From contig JBBAEN010000001.1 of assembly GCA_041655955.1 (NCBI GenBank), forward strand, positions 1,054,001 to 1,118,000: 64,000 bases of DNA. Reading direction: 5' to 3'. The notes below the pieces were generated by a model that searched no databases, was not told where the DNA came from, and saw only the letters and a program-made list of their open reading frames with translations. Positions 26,277 through 35,035 of this stretch are shown in pieces. The stretch is from Micavibrio_A sp041655955 (GTDB lineage Bacteria; Pseudomonadota; Alphaproteobacteria; Micavibrionales; Micavibrionaceae). Position 1 is the first letter of the stretch, and every line of letters begins with the position of its first letter. The position numbers were made by a program, and so were the translations under genes.

Positions 26277-28130
26277 ATGCGTATCCGTCAGTTACCAGAT
26301 TATCTCGTCAACCAGATTGCGGCTGGCGAAGTTATTGAGCGCCCCGCCGCGGCGGTGAAAGAACTCGTCGAAAACGCAATCGACGCGGGCGCGAGCCAAA
26401 TAGAGGTCGAACTGCGCGAGGGCGGAAAGTCGCTTATCCGCATCCGCGATAACGGGCTTGGCATGAACCGTGATGAGCTGAATCGCGCCGTCGAACGGCA
26501 CGCGACCTCCAAACTCGAAGGCGACGATCTCGTCAACATCAATTATCTCGGTTTCAGGGGCGAAGCGCTCCCCTCCATCGGCGCGGTTTCAAGACTGTCC
26601 ATCACCAGCCGCACGAAGGATGGCGAAAGCGGATGGACACTCGGCATAGAGGGCGGGAAACGCGGCGATACGGCCCCCGCGCCGCACCCCGTCGGCACAA
26701 CCGTCGAAGTGCGCGACCTGTTTTACGCGACCCCCGCCCGCCTGAAATTCCTGAAAACCGACAGGGCCGAATATGGCGCGGTCAAGGATATGCTTTCCCG
26801 CATCGCCATGGCCAATCCCGCGATCGGCTTCAAGCTTACCCATAACGGCGCATCAGGATTTTCGGTCAATGCGCAGGACGGGTTGCCGGACGATATGCGC
26901 CATATCCGCCTTGCCGATATACTGGGCAAGGATTTCGGCGACAACTCCATTCCCGTCGAGGCTGTGCGCGATTATATCCATGTATCGGGACGGGCCGGAT
27001 TGCCGGGCTATGACAAGGCCAGCGCCCAGCACCAGTTCCTCTTCGTCAATGGCCGCCCCGTGCGCGACAGGCTGCTTCTCGGCTGCGTCCGCGCCGCCTA
27101 TAACGATTTGATGCCGCGCGACCGGCATGCCGTGCTTGCGCTTTATATCACCGTCCCGCCTGAGGAAGTCGACGTCAACGTCCATCCGGCCAAGGCGGAG
27201 GTGCGTTTCAGGGACGCGGCCCTTATTCGCGGCGCGATTATCACGGCTTTGAAACATGCGCTTCTTGAGGGCGGGCAGCAATCAACCTCCACCATGTCCT
27301 CCTATGCGCTGTCCTCCTTCCGCCCGCAAGGCTTCGGCAGCGGCCCGTCCGGCCCGGCCCTGCCTTTCGCACGCGGCAACGGATTTTCATACGGAAGAAG
27401 CGTATCTCCATCCATGGCGGCGGCCCCTTCTTCCTACGCCTACGGCCAGCTGGCCGAAAAAATCCATGAAAGCTATAACCCCCTTATGGAGCCGCTCCCC
27501 TCCGCCCGCGCAGAACAGCAGGCAGACTCCCACGGGGCGTTTGAAGCCTATCCGCTCGGCGCGGCAAGGGCGCAGCTTCATGAAAACTATATCGTCGCCC
27601 AGAGCGAAGACGGCATGGTGATTATCGACCAGCATGCGGCCCATGAAAGGCTGGTTTATGAACGATTTAAAAACCAGATGAAAGAGGGCGGCATCGCGGC
27701 GCAAGGGCTTCTTGTCCCCGAAATCATCGACATGGACGAGGTAAGGGCCGCCCTTCTTCTCGAACGCGGCGAAGAATTCAAAAATCTCGGGCTGGAAATC
27801 GAAGCTTTCGGTTCAGGCTCCATCGCGGTGCGGAGCGTGCCTTCCATCCTCGGAACGCGGATTGACGTTAAAAAGCTTGTCAATGACATCGCCGACGAGA
27901 TGGAGGAGCAGGAAGGATCCATCCTTTTGGAACAAAAACTCCACGCCGTGCTTTCGACCATGGCCTGCCACGGATCGGTTCGGTCGGGCCGGCGCATGAA
28001 CGCGGAAGAAATGAACGCCCTTCTCCGCCAGATGGAGGAAACGGAAAATTCCGGCCATTGCAACCATGGCCGCCCTACCTATGTTAAATTAACGCTCAAA
28101 GACATCGAAAAACTCTTTCACAGACGGTAA
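26277..28130 (+). CDS. mutL: DNA mismatch repair protein MutL (endonuclease type)
   Basis: A 617-residue protein. The N-terminal GHKL ATPase has ELVENAIDAGA, DNGLGM and GFRGEALPSIGAVSRL; a Pro/Ser-rich linker spans ~335-415; the C-terminal dimerisation domain follows. The C-terminal domain keeps the metal-binding endonuclease motifs DQHAAHERLVYE, ACHGSVRSG, CNHGRPTYV and a terminal FHRR. This indicates a nicking MutL of the MutH-independent type. It acts with MutS (not in the window) in methyl-independent mismatch repair. A 103-bp spacer with an A/T-rich hairpin precedes it, and a small membrane-protein gene begins 5 bp after its stop. Confidence 0.97.
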   Translation: MRIRQLPDYLVNQIAAGEVIERPAAAVKELVENAIDAGASQIEVELREGGKSLIRIRDNGLGMNRDELNRAVERHATSKLEGDDLVNINYLGFRGEALPSIGAVSRLSITSRTKDGESGWTLGIEGGKRGDTAPAPHPVGTTVEVRDLFYATPARLKFLKTDRAEYGAVKDMLSRIAMANPAIGFKLTHNGASGFSVNAQDGLPDDMRHIRLADILGKDFGDNSIPVEAVRDYIHVSGRAGLPGYDKASAQHQFLFVNGRPVRDRLLLGCVRAAYNDLMPRDRHAVLALYITVPPEEVDVNVHPAKAEVRFRDAALIRGAIITALKHALLEGGQQSTSTMSSYALSSFRPQGFGSGPSGPALPFARGNGFSYGRSVSPSMAAAPSSYAYGQLAEKIHESYNPLMEPLPSARAEQQADSHGAFEAYPLGAARAQLHENYIVAQSEDGMVIIDQHAAHERLVYERFKNQMKEGGIAAQGLLVPEIIDMDEVRAALLLERGEEFKNLGLEIEAFGSGSIAVRSVPSILGTRIDVKKLVNDIADEMEEQEGSILLEQKLHAVLSTMACHGSVRSGRRMNAEEMNALLRQMEETENSGHCNHGRPTYVKLTLKDIEKLFHRR

Positions 28131-28135
28131 ACATC

Positions 28136-28645
28136 ATGGACACGCAAAAACAGCAAAGCACAATCAACACCCTTTACGGGATGCTCATCATCTCGACCAT
28201 CCTGTCCTTCACACCCTTTATGCCGATGCTCCTTTTATCGGTCGCGCTGTTCCTGTCCGTCCTCGTGGGGGCCTATATCTACCGCGCGAAAGATCAAAAA
28301 GACGGGCTTTTATACAATCACATGACCTATATGATCGGCACTATCTGGATCGGTACGGGGCTTATCACGCTTGGGACAATGCTCGCCGCTTATTGGATTT
28401 ATACGAAAGGCGACCCCGGCGCGCTTCAGAACGCCATTGACAGCATGGGTTCCGGCGGCATGATCGACGAAACCTATCTTGAGGCCGCCCTGACCGGCTA
28501 TATGGCGGATAATAAGGGCCTTCTTATCAAGGCCAGCATCATCACGATCGGCCCCGGAATCCTTTATTTCGTTTACCGTGTCGCGAACGGATTTTCGCGG
28601 AGCCTGAAAGGATACCGTATCGCCAATCCGAAAAGCTGGCTTTAA
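28136..28645 (+). CDS. Small integral membrane protein (DUF4870-like topology)
   Basis: A 169-residue protein with three to four membrane segments: LIISTILSFTPFMPMLLLSV, an adjoining SVALFLSVLVGAYIY, IGTIWIGTGLITLGTML, and IITIGPGILYFVYRV near the end. A polar stretch with LLYNHMTYMIGTIW recalls the HFxWQIRTFW region of DUF4870 proteins, but the match is loose. It begins 5 bp after mutL and ends 6 bp before purN, so it is probably in their operon. No function can be assigned. Confidence 0.78.
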   Translation: MDTQKQQSTINTLYGMLIISTILSFTPFMPMLLLSVALFLSVLVGAYIYRAKDQKDGLLYNHMTYMIGTIWIGTGLITLGTMLAAYWIYTKGDPGALQNAIDSMGSGGMIDETYLEAALTGYMADNKGLLIKASIITIGPGILYFVYRVANGFSRSLKGYRIANPKSWL

Positions 28646-28651
28646 TCCCCC

Positions 28652-29236
28652 ATGAGGATCGCCTTCCTAGCCTCCCATAACGGCAGCGCCGCCAAGGCCA
28701 TCGCACAAGCTTGCCGGGACCGGATACTTGCGGCAACGCCCGCGCTTCTCATCAGCAACAATGCCGGCTCCAGCGCCCTTCAATGGGCAAAGGAGATGGG
28801 GATGGAAACCGCCATTATCAATGCAGGCAATGCGGCAAACCCGGACAGGGCGATTGCCGATCTGATGAAGGAGCATTCCATCGATCTCGCTCTTTGCTCC
28901 GGCTATATGAAGCTTATCGGGGCGGATAGTATCGGTGCGCTGAAAGGCCGCATCCTCAATATCCATCCGGCTCTTCTGCCCCTTTACGGCGGCAAGGGCA
29001 TGTATGGCCCGCGCGTCCATCAGGCCGTCCATGACAATGGCGACCGTGAAACCGGCATCACAATCCATCTGGTCAATAACGAATATGACAGGGGCCGGAT
29101 CATTGCCCAAAAGAGGATTCCTATCCCGCCGGCAAGCAGTGCTACGGAAATCGAAGAAATGGTCAAAGCGGCGGAGCCTGATTTTTACATTGAAACGCTC
29201 GCCGGAATTCTCACCGGCTCCATCACTTTGGCGTGA
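28652..29236 (+). CDS. purN: Phosphoribosylglycinamide formyltransferase
   Basis: A 194-residue folate-dependent formyltransferase for the third step of purine synthesis (GAR to FGAR). The catalytic Asn-x-His lies in ILNIHPALLPLYGG and the catalytic Asp in NEYDRGRIIAQ; the SGYMKLI and ETGITIHLV segments are also family-typical. The N-terminal phosphate loop is ASHNGSAAKAI where most PurN proteins have GNGSN, a small departure. It ends the mutL-membrane protein-purN run, convergent with the XRE gene. Confidence 0.9.
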   Translation: MRIAFLASHNGSAAKAIAQACRDRILAATPALLISNNAGSSALQWAKEMGMETAIINAGNAANPDRAIADLMKEHSIDLALCSGYMKLIGADSIGALKGRILNIHPALLPLYGGKGMYGPRVHQAVHDNGDRETGITIHLVNNEYDRGRIIAQKRIPIPPASSATEIEEMVKAAEPDFYIETLAGILTGSITLA

Positions 29237-29286
29237 CAGGATAATAGAAGAGAATGCGCTTTAGTCCTATCTTGCGCGCAAAACCT

Positions 29287-29634
29287 CTATTTTTTCCCTT
29301 TACGGCTCTTCATCAGCGCAAGCAAAAGTTCCTGATCCTTCTTTGGCATCGCGTTGAAACTATCGATCACTTCCCTGCTTTTCTCTGAAAGCCCCGGCGG
29401 CGAAGAGCGCACTCCCGGCACAAGATTCATGGTAAGCCATTCATAGGGGATATCCAGCGCATGTGCCATTTTATGGAGATAGCGCGGATTCCTCGCCTTG
29501 CCGGATTCCGCCTGCTGGATAGCCTGCTGCGTCGTTTCGCAAATTCTTGCCAGCTCGATTTGGCTCAGCCCGTTAATTTTCCGTATATATTTCAATCTTT
29601 CCGAAAGTTCAGGAATATTTTTTAAAAAGCTCAT
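29287..29634 (-). CDS. XRE-family HTH transcriptional regulator
   Basis: A 115-residue phage-repressor-like protein. The helix-turn-helix spans ~14-65: RLKYIRKINGLSQIELARIC, TTQQAIQQAESGKARNPRYL, then MAHALDIPYEWLTMN. The C-terminal tail is short and helical (KKDQELLLALMKSRKGKK) and lacks the S24 self-cleavage domain of LexA-like repressors. It faces a 51-codon ORF across 104 bp holding four ATCTTGT half-sites, so it probably represses both itself and that ORF. Its stop is convergent with purN. Confidence 0.92.
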   Translation of the reverse strand: MSFLKNIPELSERLKYIRKINGLSQIELARICETTQQAIQQAESGKARNPRYLHKMAHALDIPYEWLTMNLVPGVRSSPPGLSEKSREVIDSFNAMPKKDQELLLALMKSRKGKK

Positions 29635-29654
29635 AAAGAAACTCTATCACCAAT

Positions 29655-29713
29655 AATCTTGTTCCTCATGACAAGATTGATTGTTGACAAGATAACAACT
29701 AATCTTGTATTTA
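29655..29713 (+). promoter_or_regulatory. Operator cluster and promoter between the XRE gene and the 51-codon ORF
   Basis: Four half-sites alternate in orientation: AATCTTGT (29655-29662), ACAAGATT (29671-29678), ACAAGAT (29687-29693) and AATCTTGT (29701-29708), with starts 16, 16 and 14 bp apart. A -35 TTGACA (29684-29689) overlaps the third half-site; a -10-like TATTTA (29708-29713) follows after 18 nt and overlaps the fourth. A repressor bound here would block the rightward promoter. The XRE protein is the obvious candidate ligand. Confidence 0.75.
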
Positions 29714-29738
29714 TATCTGGCAAGAGAAAGAGGCAGCC

Positions 29739-29894
29739 ATGCAGGACATACATACCATCCCCCTATCCGGAAGGCTTCGCGCCGTGCTGGAAGAGCTGGA
29801 ACAACTCACCGGCATTTTAGAAAAATCGGAAAACAACCAAGGCAAAGAAATAACGCGCCTAAGCTTTTATCTTGGGCAGGGAAGACATAAATGA
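29739..29894 (+). CDS. 51-codon small protein divergent from the XRE regulator
   Basis: Starting at ATG 29739, with GAGG 5 nt upstream, this ORF encodes a 51-residue helical, charged protein (LRAVLEELEQLTGILEKSEN in the middle, ending YLGQGRHK). It sits about 25 bp after a promoter embedded in the XRE operators. Its last 36 bases overlap the end of the convergent tag gene. An overlapping 61-codon frame from 29705 reads as Arg/His-rich noise and was rejected. A coiled-coil dimeriser or antirepressor is possible; the function is unknown. Confidence 0.6.
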   Translation: MQDIHTIPLSGRLRAVLEELEQLTGILEKSENNQGKEITRLSFYLGQGRHK

Positions 29895-30488
29895 CGCTCT
29901 CTTTTGCTCTAGCCCCTTGCGCACATGACACTCCTCTACATGATCGTTGACCATACCCATCGCTTGCATAAAAGCATAGATCGTCGTCGGGCCGACAAAG
30001 CTCCAGCCGCGTTTTTTCAAATCTTTTGAAAGTGCGGTGGATGTCGGAGTGGTTGCCATCGCGGAAAGAATGGTGCGGCTGAAAATTTCAGGCCGCTCGG
30101 TTTCATCCGGAACCCAGCCCCAAAAATAGGCCGCAAGCGATCCGAATTCCTTTTGCATCTCCAGCGCGCGGGAGGCATTATTGATTGTGCTGACGATCTT
30201 TCCGCGGTGGCGGACAATCCCAGCATCCTGTAAAAGCCGTTCGATATCACGATCCGTATAGGCCCCAACCTTGGCAGGGTCGAAAAAATCAAAAGCCTTC
30301 CTGAAATTCTCGCGCTTCCGGAGGATAGTGATCCAGCTTAGTCCGGACTGGAACCCCTCAAGGCATATTTTCTCGAAAAGCCTTATATCATCGATTACAG
30401 GCTGCCCCCATTCATTGTCATGATAAGCAGTATAGAGCGGATCCTCGCCGCACCACCAACAGCGATGCGTTGCAGCCTGCACGCTCAT
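29859..30488 (-). CDS. tag: DNA-3-methyladenine glycosylase I
   Basis: A 209-residue base-excision repair enzyme that removes 3-methyladenine. The diagnostic N-terminus is HRCWWCGEDPLYTAYHDNEW, with the zinc-binding Cys and conserved Trp/Glu; ICLEGFQSGLSWITILRKRE follows, and FVGPTTIYAFMQAMGMVNDH with the terminal zinc His/Cys region (HVEECHVR). ATG 30488 is chosen because it overlaps the ATP12 stop (ATGA); a frame-open start at 30521 would lie within that gene. The 3' end overlaps the convergent 51-codon ORF. Confidence 0.95.
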   Translation of the reverse strand: MSVQAATHRCWWCGEDPLYTAYHDNEWGQPVIDDIRLFEKICLEGFQSGLSWITILRKRENFRKAFDFFDPAKVGAYTDRDIERLLQDAGIVRHRGKIVSTINNASRALEMQKEFGSLAAYFWGWVPDETERPEIFSRTILSAMATTPTSTALSKDLKKRGWSFVGPTTIYAFMQAMGMVNDHVEECHVRKGLEQKRASFMSSLPKIKA

Positions 30489-31195
30489 TCCCGATCCAGC
30501 AATTCCATGAAACGCGCACAAGATGCAAGCTCGCGGTTCAATGTCGCCTGACGCCGCGCCTCAACCGGATCCGCGCCGTGGGTTTTTTCATCGGCGACTT
30601 CGGCATAATATATTTCCTCAAGCTCGGCCGCGTTAAACACGTCTTCGGGCGCCGCCTCATGCTCCAGAAATGCAAGGCCCAGAACGATAGACCCGCTGAG
30701 CGAGGTCGCAACCTGCAACACCGCAAAATAATATTCATCAAGCGCCTCTATATAATTCCAGATCTGCTTATGCGTTTTCTGATCCTGCTTGAGCGCCTCG
30801 ATGCCGAAGGTCGTTGCAAGCGGGCTTTCAAAATGTTCATCGAACCATACAAGCCAGCGATCCCAGACGTCCTTTTGCCGTTTCGACAAGGCTTCCGGCT
30901 CCTTCGTCCGGTAACAGAGCAAATCGGTATCAAGATAGCCCAAAAGTTTTTGGGTTATCGCATCCCGATCGCGCATCCTGTCAATCGCTGTCGTCAGCAT
31001 CTGGGTCATCGGCATGGAATCGGGGATAATCTCATCCTGCTGCGCCGCCCACTCGGCCACAATCTCGTCTGCCAGCGCACGGTTAGGGGCGGCAAGGGGT
31101 TGGCCGGTCTGGGTTTTTATACTCTTTCCGTCAAGCTGTGCCTGAAACCCGTCATCGGTTTTCGTATGCGAAGCCATGGTATAAACGCGCTTCAT
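30485..31195 (-). CDS. ATP12-family F1-ATPase assembly chaperone
   Basis: A 236-residue protein of the ATP12 family. Recognisable parts are GFQAQLDGKSIKTQTGQPL at the N-terminus and the helical C-terminal domain with WNYIEALDEYYFAVLQVATS and SGSIVLGLAFLEHE. Family knowledge: ATP12 binds the F1 alpha subunit during ATP synthase assembly; the family is confined to alphaproteobacteria and mitochondria, which makes this a taxonomic marker. It overlaps tag by 4 bp and starts 22 bp after the AsmA-like gene. Confidence 0.92.
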   Translation of the reverse strand: MKRVYTMASHTKTDDGFQAQLDGKSIKTQTGQPLAAPNRALADEIVAEWAAQQDEIIPDSMPMTQMLTTAIDRMRDRDAITQKLLGYLDTDLLCYRTKEPEALSKRQKDVWDRWLVWFDEHFESPLATTFGIEALKQDQKTHKQIWNYIEALDEYYFAVLQVATSLSGSIVLGLAFLEHEAAPEDVFNAAELEEIYYAEVADEKTHGADPVEARRQATLNRELASCARFMELLDRE

Positions 31196-31217
31196 CCTTT
31201 ATGAACTCCTTGTAATT

Positions 31218-32132
31218 TCATTTTTCAATCCGGACGATAACGGGCGCATCTTCACCATCCAGCCCCATCGTCCGTAAGACAGGATCGATAAAATCCTGCA
31301 ATGTTTTTATGGCTTCGTCCCCGGCCTCATCTGCCGGATTCAAAAGGATTAGAATACGCCCGTCTTCTTGCTTTAGAACACCGTCAAAATCAATCTCGGA
31401 AGAGCTGCCCGTAATTCTGGCGGAAAGGGGGCTTTTCTGAAATTCGCTAACCGCAAAATCAAGGACGCCGCCCAGCCCGTTGCCGAGGCGCCCGTTATGG
31501 ATGGCTATTCCCTTCCAGCCGCGCGCATAAAGCCCCTCGATTTCAACTTTCCCCAGCTTGAAGCTTATGGGGAATGTATCGCGAAAGGAATAAACGGGGA
31601 TTTTACCGCGGCTATTCACAAGCATCTCGGCTGTAACAAGGAGAGGATGCCGGTTATATTGCCCATCCATCACGAAATAAGCCTGTCCCATAGGAATATC
31701 CGGGGGGGTTATGCCCGCAAAATCAAGCGTTAGCTTCTTCGGCAGGAAAAACCCGCTGGCGACTTCAAGCCCGGTAAGTTCAAAACCGTAATACTTACGG
31801 GTTCCTGTTATAAGCCCCCAAAAAGGCAAGGAAATCGAAACCCGCCTTGCCTTTAGCAAAGAACGCTCGCGCGTTTCCTTGTCGCGGATCAAAACGCCTT
31901 CCATGGTAAAGACGGCCGCCGGGACAATTTTTACGGTTGTGACATCCGTTATTTCTGCCATCTCGCCCGTTACGCTTTCAAGGTAATCCTGAAAACCCTG
32001 GCGCATCGGTTCCTTAAAGCGGGCCGCCATGACAAGGACGCCATAACCGGCGGCCAGCAGAAGAAGCAGGGCAAGAATCAAACGCTTGCCCCAACTAATG
32101 CTTCGTCCGTAACTGGTTTTATGACTGCTCAT
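31218..32132 (-). CDS. AsmA-like membrane-anchored periplasmic protein
   Basis: A 304-residue protein with one N-terminal membrane anchor (LILALLLLLAAGYGVLVMAA) and a long beta-rich periplasmic body (for example VSISLPFWGLITGTRKYYGF and KLGKVEIEGLYARGWKGIAI). The pattern resembles AsmA/DUF748-type proteins linked to outer-membrane lipid homeostasis, but no specific signature stands out, so the family call is tentative. It lies between the pseudouridine synthase and ATP12 genes on the same strand. Confidence 0.7.
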   Translation of the reverse strand: MSSHKTSYGRSISWGKRLILALLLLLAAGYGVLVMAARFKEPMRQGFQDYLESVTGEMAEITDVTTVKIVPAAVFTMEGVLIRDKETRERSLLKARRVSISLPFWGLITGTRKYYGFELTGLEVASGFFLPKKLTLDFAGITPPDIPMGQAYFVMDGQYNRHPLLVTAEMLVNSRGKIPVYSFRDTFPISFKLGKVEIEGLYARGWKGIAIHNGRLGNGLGGVLDFAVSEFQKSPLSARITGSSSEIDFDGVLKQEDGRILILLNPADEAGDEAIKTLQDFIDPVLRTMGLDGEDAPVIVRIEK

Positions 32133-32165
32133 ACAGGCCGGATTATAGGGGGTTTGCCATGAAAT

Positions 32166-33140
32166 CTAAACCCCGGAAAAGGGTTCATGATCCGGTTTCT
32201 TGCTAAAACCAAGCGCGTCCCAGCTCCGCGCCAGATCCGCCGGCAAAGGCGCCGTAAGTTTCAGCTTTTTGCGGCTGACCGGATGCTGGAATTCAAGGCT
32301 GCGGGCATGGAGGTGCAGCCTTTGGGTAATCCCCGGCCCTTCGATGGCGGCTTTGACCCCGTATTTGCCATCCCCCAGCAAAGGGCAGCCAAGATAGGCG
32401 GCGTGCGCGCGGATTTGGTGCGTCCGGCCCGTTTTGGGCATAAAAGCGACAAAAGCGGCCTGCTTCCCCGCAACTTCCATCACCTCATAATTTGTATAGG
32501 CCCTTTGCCCCTCTTTTTCATCGACAATCATTTTGTCTTTTTCGGGGCCATGCGTGCCTTTGATTAAGGGAGCCTTGATTTCACCCTCATGGGATTCCGG
32601 CGCGGGCGATGTAATGGCCCAATAGATTTTACGCATATCGCGCCCCTGGAACATTTTTCCAAGGCGGCGGGCAATCTCGGCAGAGCGTGCGAGAAGCAGC
32701 ACGCCGGATGTGTCCTTATCCAGACGGTGGACAAGGCGCGGCTTGACGCCGTCCTTGCCGGTCAGCGCCTCCAGCATCCCGTCTATATGGCGCTCGATAT
32801 TCATGCCCCCTTGCGTTGCGATGCCCGCGGGCTTGTTGATGGCAAGGACATCGCCGTCATCATAAATAACGGCCCGGATGATCATCTCCGCATCGTCTTC
32901 GCGGAGCCTGTACTGATCGGTTTTCTCCGGCCTCTCATCCATAGGCGGCAGGCGGATTTCCTGCCCCGTCGCCAAACGCGTATCCGGCTTCGCCCGTTTT
33001 CCATCCACGCGGATTTGCCCGGTACGGATAAGTTTCTGCGCCATCACAAACGACATTTCCGGCACGTTTTTCTTGAGCCAGCGATCAAGCCGTTGCCCGT
33101 CATCATCCGCGGGCACCGCAATATGCCTTACTTCCATCAT
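32166..33140 (-). CDS. RluC/RluD-family 23S rRNA pseudouridine synthase
   Basis: A 324-residue protein with an N-terminal S4 RNA-binding domain (DDGQRLDRWLKKNVPEMSFV through GQIRVDGKRA) and an RluA-type catalytic domain with HRLDKDTSGVLLLAR holding the catalytic Asp, then GRTHQIRAHAAYLGCPLLGD. RluC fits best among RluA/C/D because of the S4 domain and length, but RluD cannot be excluded. ATG 33140 overlaps the NUDIX stop (ATGA) and is preferred over 33161. Confidence 0.93.
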   Translation of the reverse strand: MMEVRHIAVPADDDGQRLDRWLKKNVPEMSFVMAQKLIRTGQIRVDGKRAKPDTRLATGQEIRLPPMDERPEKTDQYRLREDDAEMIIRAVIYDDGDVLAINKPAGIATQGGMNIERHIDGMLEALTGKDGVKPRLVHRLDKDTSGVLLLARSAEIARRLGKMFQGRDMRKIYWAITSPAPESHEGEIKAPLIKGTHGPEKDKMIVDEKEGQRAYTNYEVMEVAGKQAAFVAFMPKTGRTHQIRAHAAYLGCPLLGDGKYGVKAAIEGPGITQRLHLHARSLEFQHPVSRKKLKLTAPLPADLARSWDALGFSKKPDHEPFSGV

Positions 33141-33691
33141 AATCCCCGCCAGTCTTTCCATTTTTTCAAAAGCCGGTGCATGCTGTGATCCTGCGGCGAA
33201 GAAAGCGCCATCGCATCGTCAAAACCGCACCAGCGTAAATTATTGGATTCCGCGCTCAGACGGAAATTCTCGTTCTCCGCCGTACGCACGCGGAACAAAT
33301 ATCTTATATCGAAATGTTTATGCGCAGGCTCACCCTTTTTATCGTTGGGCGGAATCGCATGGACGTCGACACTAAAGATCGATTCAATCGCCGGCTCGAT
33401 ATCCGCAATTCCGGATTCTTCCATGACTTCACGCCTTGCCACATCCAAAATATCGCCGTTCCCGTCCGCATGACCGCCAAAACAGATCCAGATATTCAGG
33501 AATTTATGATGGTTCATAAGAACGCGCGCACCATCCGCGCTGACCAGCAATCCGGAACCCGTAATATGGCCGGGGCTGAAATGCGTGCGGTACAGGCATT
33601 CTTCGCCCGCAGAGCGGAAAAGATCGGCAATATCATCCCTATGCCCTGCCTCGTCCTCCCCCGCATCGTAACGCATCAGCGCCTCAAGCAT
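33137..33691 (-). CDS. NUDIX hydrolase
   Basis: A 184-residue protein with a NUDIX box: GGHADGNGDILDVARREVME followed by ESG. This fits the GX5EX7REUXEEXGU pattern, except that the first acidic position reads Gly-Asn-Gly-Asp and is slightly degenerate. Family knowledge: these enzymes hydrolyse nucleoside diphosphates linked to other groups; the substrate is unknown. ATG 33691 lies within the end of rarA (8-bp overlap); a frame-open start at 33781 would give 30 residues antisense-like in character. It is coupled to the pseudouridine synthase. Confidence 0.88.
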   Translation of the reverse strand: MLEALMRYDAGEDEAGHRDDIADLFRSAGEECLYRTHFSPGHITGSGLLVSADGARVLMNHHKFLNIWICFGGHADGNGDILDVARREVMEESGIADIEPAIESIFSVDVHAIPPNDKKGEPAHKHFDIRYLFRVRTAENENFRLSAESNNLRWCGFDDAMALSSPQDHSMHRLLKKWKDWRGL

Positions 33692-34994
33692 TCTTCTTCT
33701 CCCGAAGCCTTGCCCAGTAATCAAGGCGCTTTCTAATCTCCCGCTCGAACCCGCGTTCCGGCGGGTTGTAGAAAACCTCACGCTTCATCTCGTCGGGGAA
33801 ATAATCCTGCCCGGAAAACCCTTCTTCCGTATCATGGTCATAGGCATAGTTTTCACCGTAACCAATAGTCTTCATCAACTTGGTCGGCGCATTGAGAATA
33901 TGTTTTGGCGGCATCAGGGAACCTGTTGCCGATGCGGCGCGGCGCGCAGAGCCGGCCGCCTTATAGGCCGCGTTCGATTTCGGCGCGGTCGCCATATAAA
34001 TCACGGCTTGTGTTATCGCGAGCTCCCCTTCGGGCGAGCCGACGCGCTCATACATCTCCCACGCATTGAGCGCAACCTGAAGCGCCTGCGGATCGGCCAT
34101 GCCGATATCCTCGACGGCCATGCGCGCAATCCGGCGGGCGATATAACGCGGATCTTCGCCGCCATTCAACATGCGCGAAAGCCAGTAAAGCGCCGCGTCC
34201 GCATCGCTTCCCCGCACGCTTTTATGAAGGGCGCTGATAAGATTATAATGCGCGTCATCTTTTTTATCATAGAGCGGCGCGCGTTTTTGCAGGAATGAAA
34301 CAAGCGAGGCCGCGTCCATAGGCGCTTCCGGCGCAAGCGTCAGAACCTGTTCGGCAAGGTTCAGCGCATAACGCCCGTCCCCGTCCGCCATGGCCTTTAA
34401 AGTCGTACGGGCATTGGCGTCAAGGGGAAGCGCTTTGCCCGCCGCTTCTTCCGCCCGCTGAAGGATGCTTTCCAGCGCCTCGTCGTCGAGCCGCTTCAGC
34501 ACAAGCACTTGCGCCCGCGAAAGCACGGCGGCATTCAGTTCAAAAGACGGATTTTCCGTTGTCGCGCCGATAAGTGTTATCGTGCCGTCCTCCATGACAG
34601 GCAGGAATGCATCCTGCTGCGATTTATTGAAGCGGTGAATCTCGTCCACGAAAAGAAGCGTACCGCGCCCGTTCTGGCGCCGGAATTTTGCCCCTTCAAA
34701 TACTTTCTTGAGATCGGCGACACCGGAAAAAATCGCCGAGATTTGTTCAAAATGCAAATCTGTATGGTTCGCCAGAATCCGCGCTATCGTCGTCTTGCCG
34801 CATCCCGGAGGCCCCCAGAGAATGAGCGAGGGAAGCATTCCGCTTTCAACCATGCGCCGCAAGGCTCCGTCCGGGCCGACTAGATGATCCTGCCCGACAA
34901 TCTCTTCAAGGATTTGCGGGCGCAAACGATCCGCCAGCGGGCGCATGGCTTGTTTTTCCGGCTCTCCGGCAACGCTATCGAACAGGGACGACAT
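33684..34994 (-). CDS. rarA: Replication-associated recombination ATPase RarA (MgsA)
   Basis: A 436-residue clamp-loader-like AAA+ protein. Walker A is WGPPGCGKTTIARILA, Walker B LLFVDEIHRFNKSQQDAF and sensor 1 IGATTENPSFELN. The C-terminal tetramerisation domain has ALYWLSRMLNGGEDPRYIAR and PEGELAITQAVIYMATAPKS. RarA acts at stalled replication forks. It starts 41 bp downstream of degQ and overlaps the NUDIX gene, so a degQ-rarA-nudix-rlu run is plausible. Confidence 0.96.
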   Translation of the reverse strand: MSSLFDSVAGEPEKQAMRPLADRLRPQILEEIVGQDHLVGPDGALRRMVESGMLPSLILWGPPGCGKTTIARILANHTDLHFEQISAIFSGVADLKKVFEGAKFRRQNGRGTLLFVDEIHRFNKSQQDAFLPVMEDGTITLIGATTENPSFELNAAVLSRAQVLVLKRLDDEALESILQRAEEAAGKALPLDANARTTLKAMADGDGRYALNLAEQVLTLAPEAPMDAASLVSFLQKRAPLYDKKDDAHYNLISALHKSVRGSDADAALYWLSRMLNGGEDPRYIARRIARMAVEDIGMADPQALQVALNAWEMYERVGSPEGELAITQAVIYMATAPKSNAAYKAAGSARRAASATGSLMPPKHILNAPTKLMKTIGYGENYAYDHDTEEGFSGQDYFPDEMKREVFYNPPERGFEREIRKRLDYWARLREKKNA

Positions 34995-35035
34995 AGCCGG
35001 AACATAATGCGAACGGCAAAAAATAGCCAGAGTTT

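Noticed and set aside
29705..29890. 61-codon plus-strand frame downstream of the XRE operators
   Set aside because: It starts on the predicted -10 region and reads as Arg/His-rich noise; the 51-codon frame from 29739 has a ribosome-binding site and a plausible helical protein.
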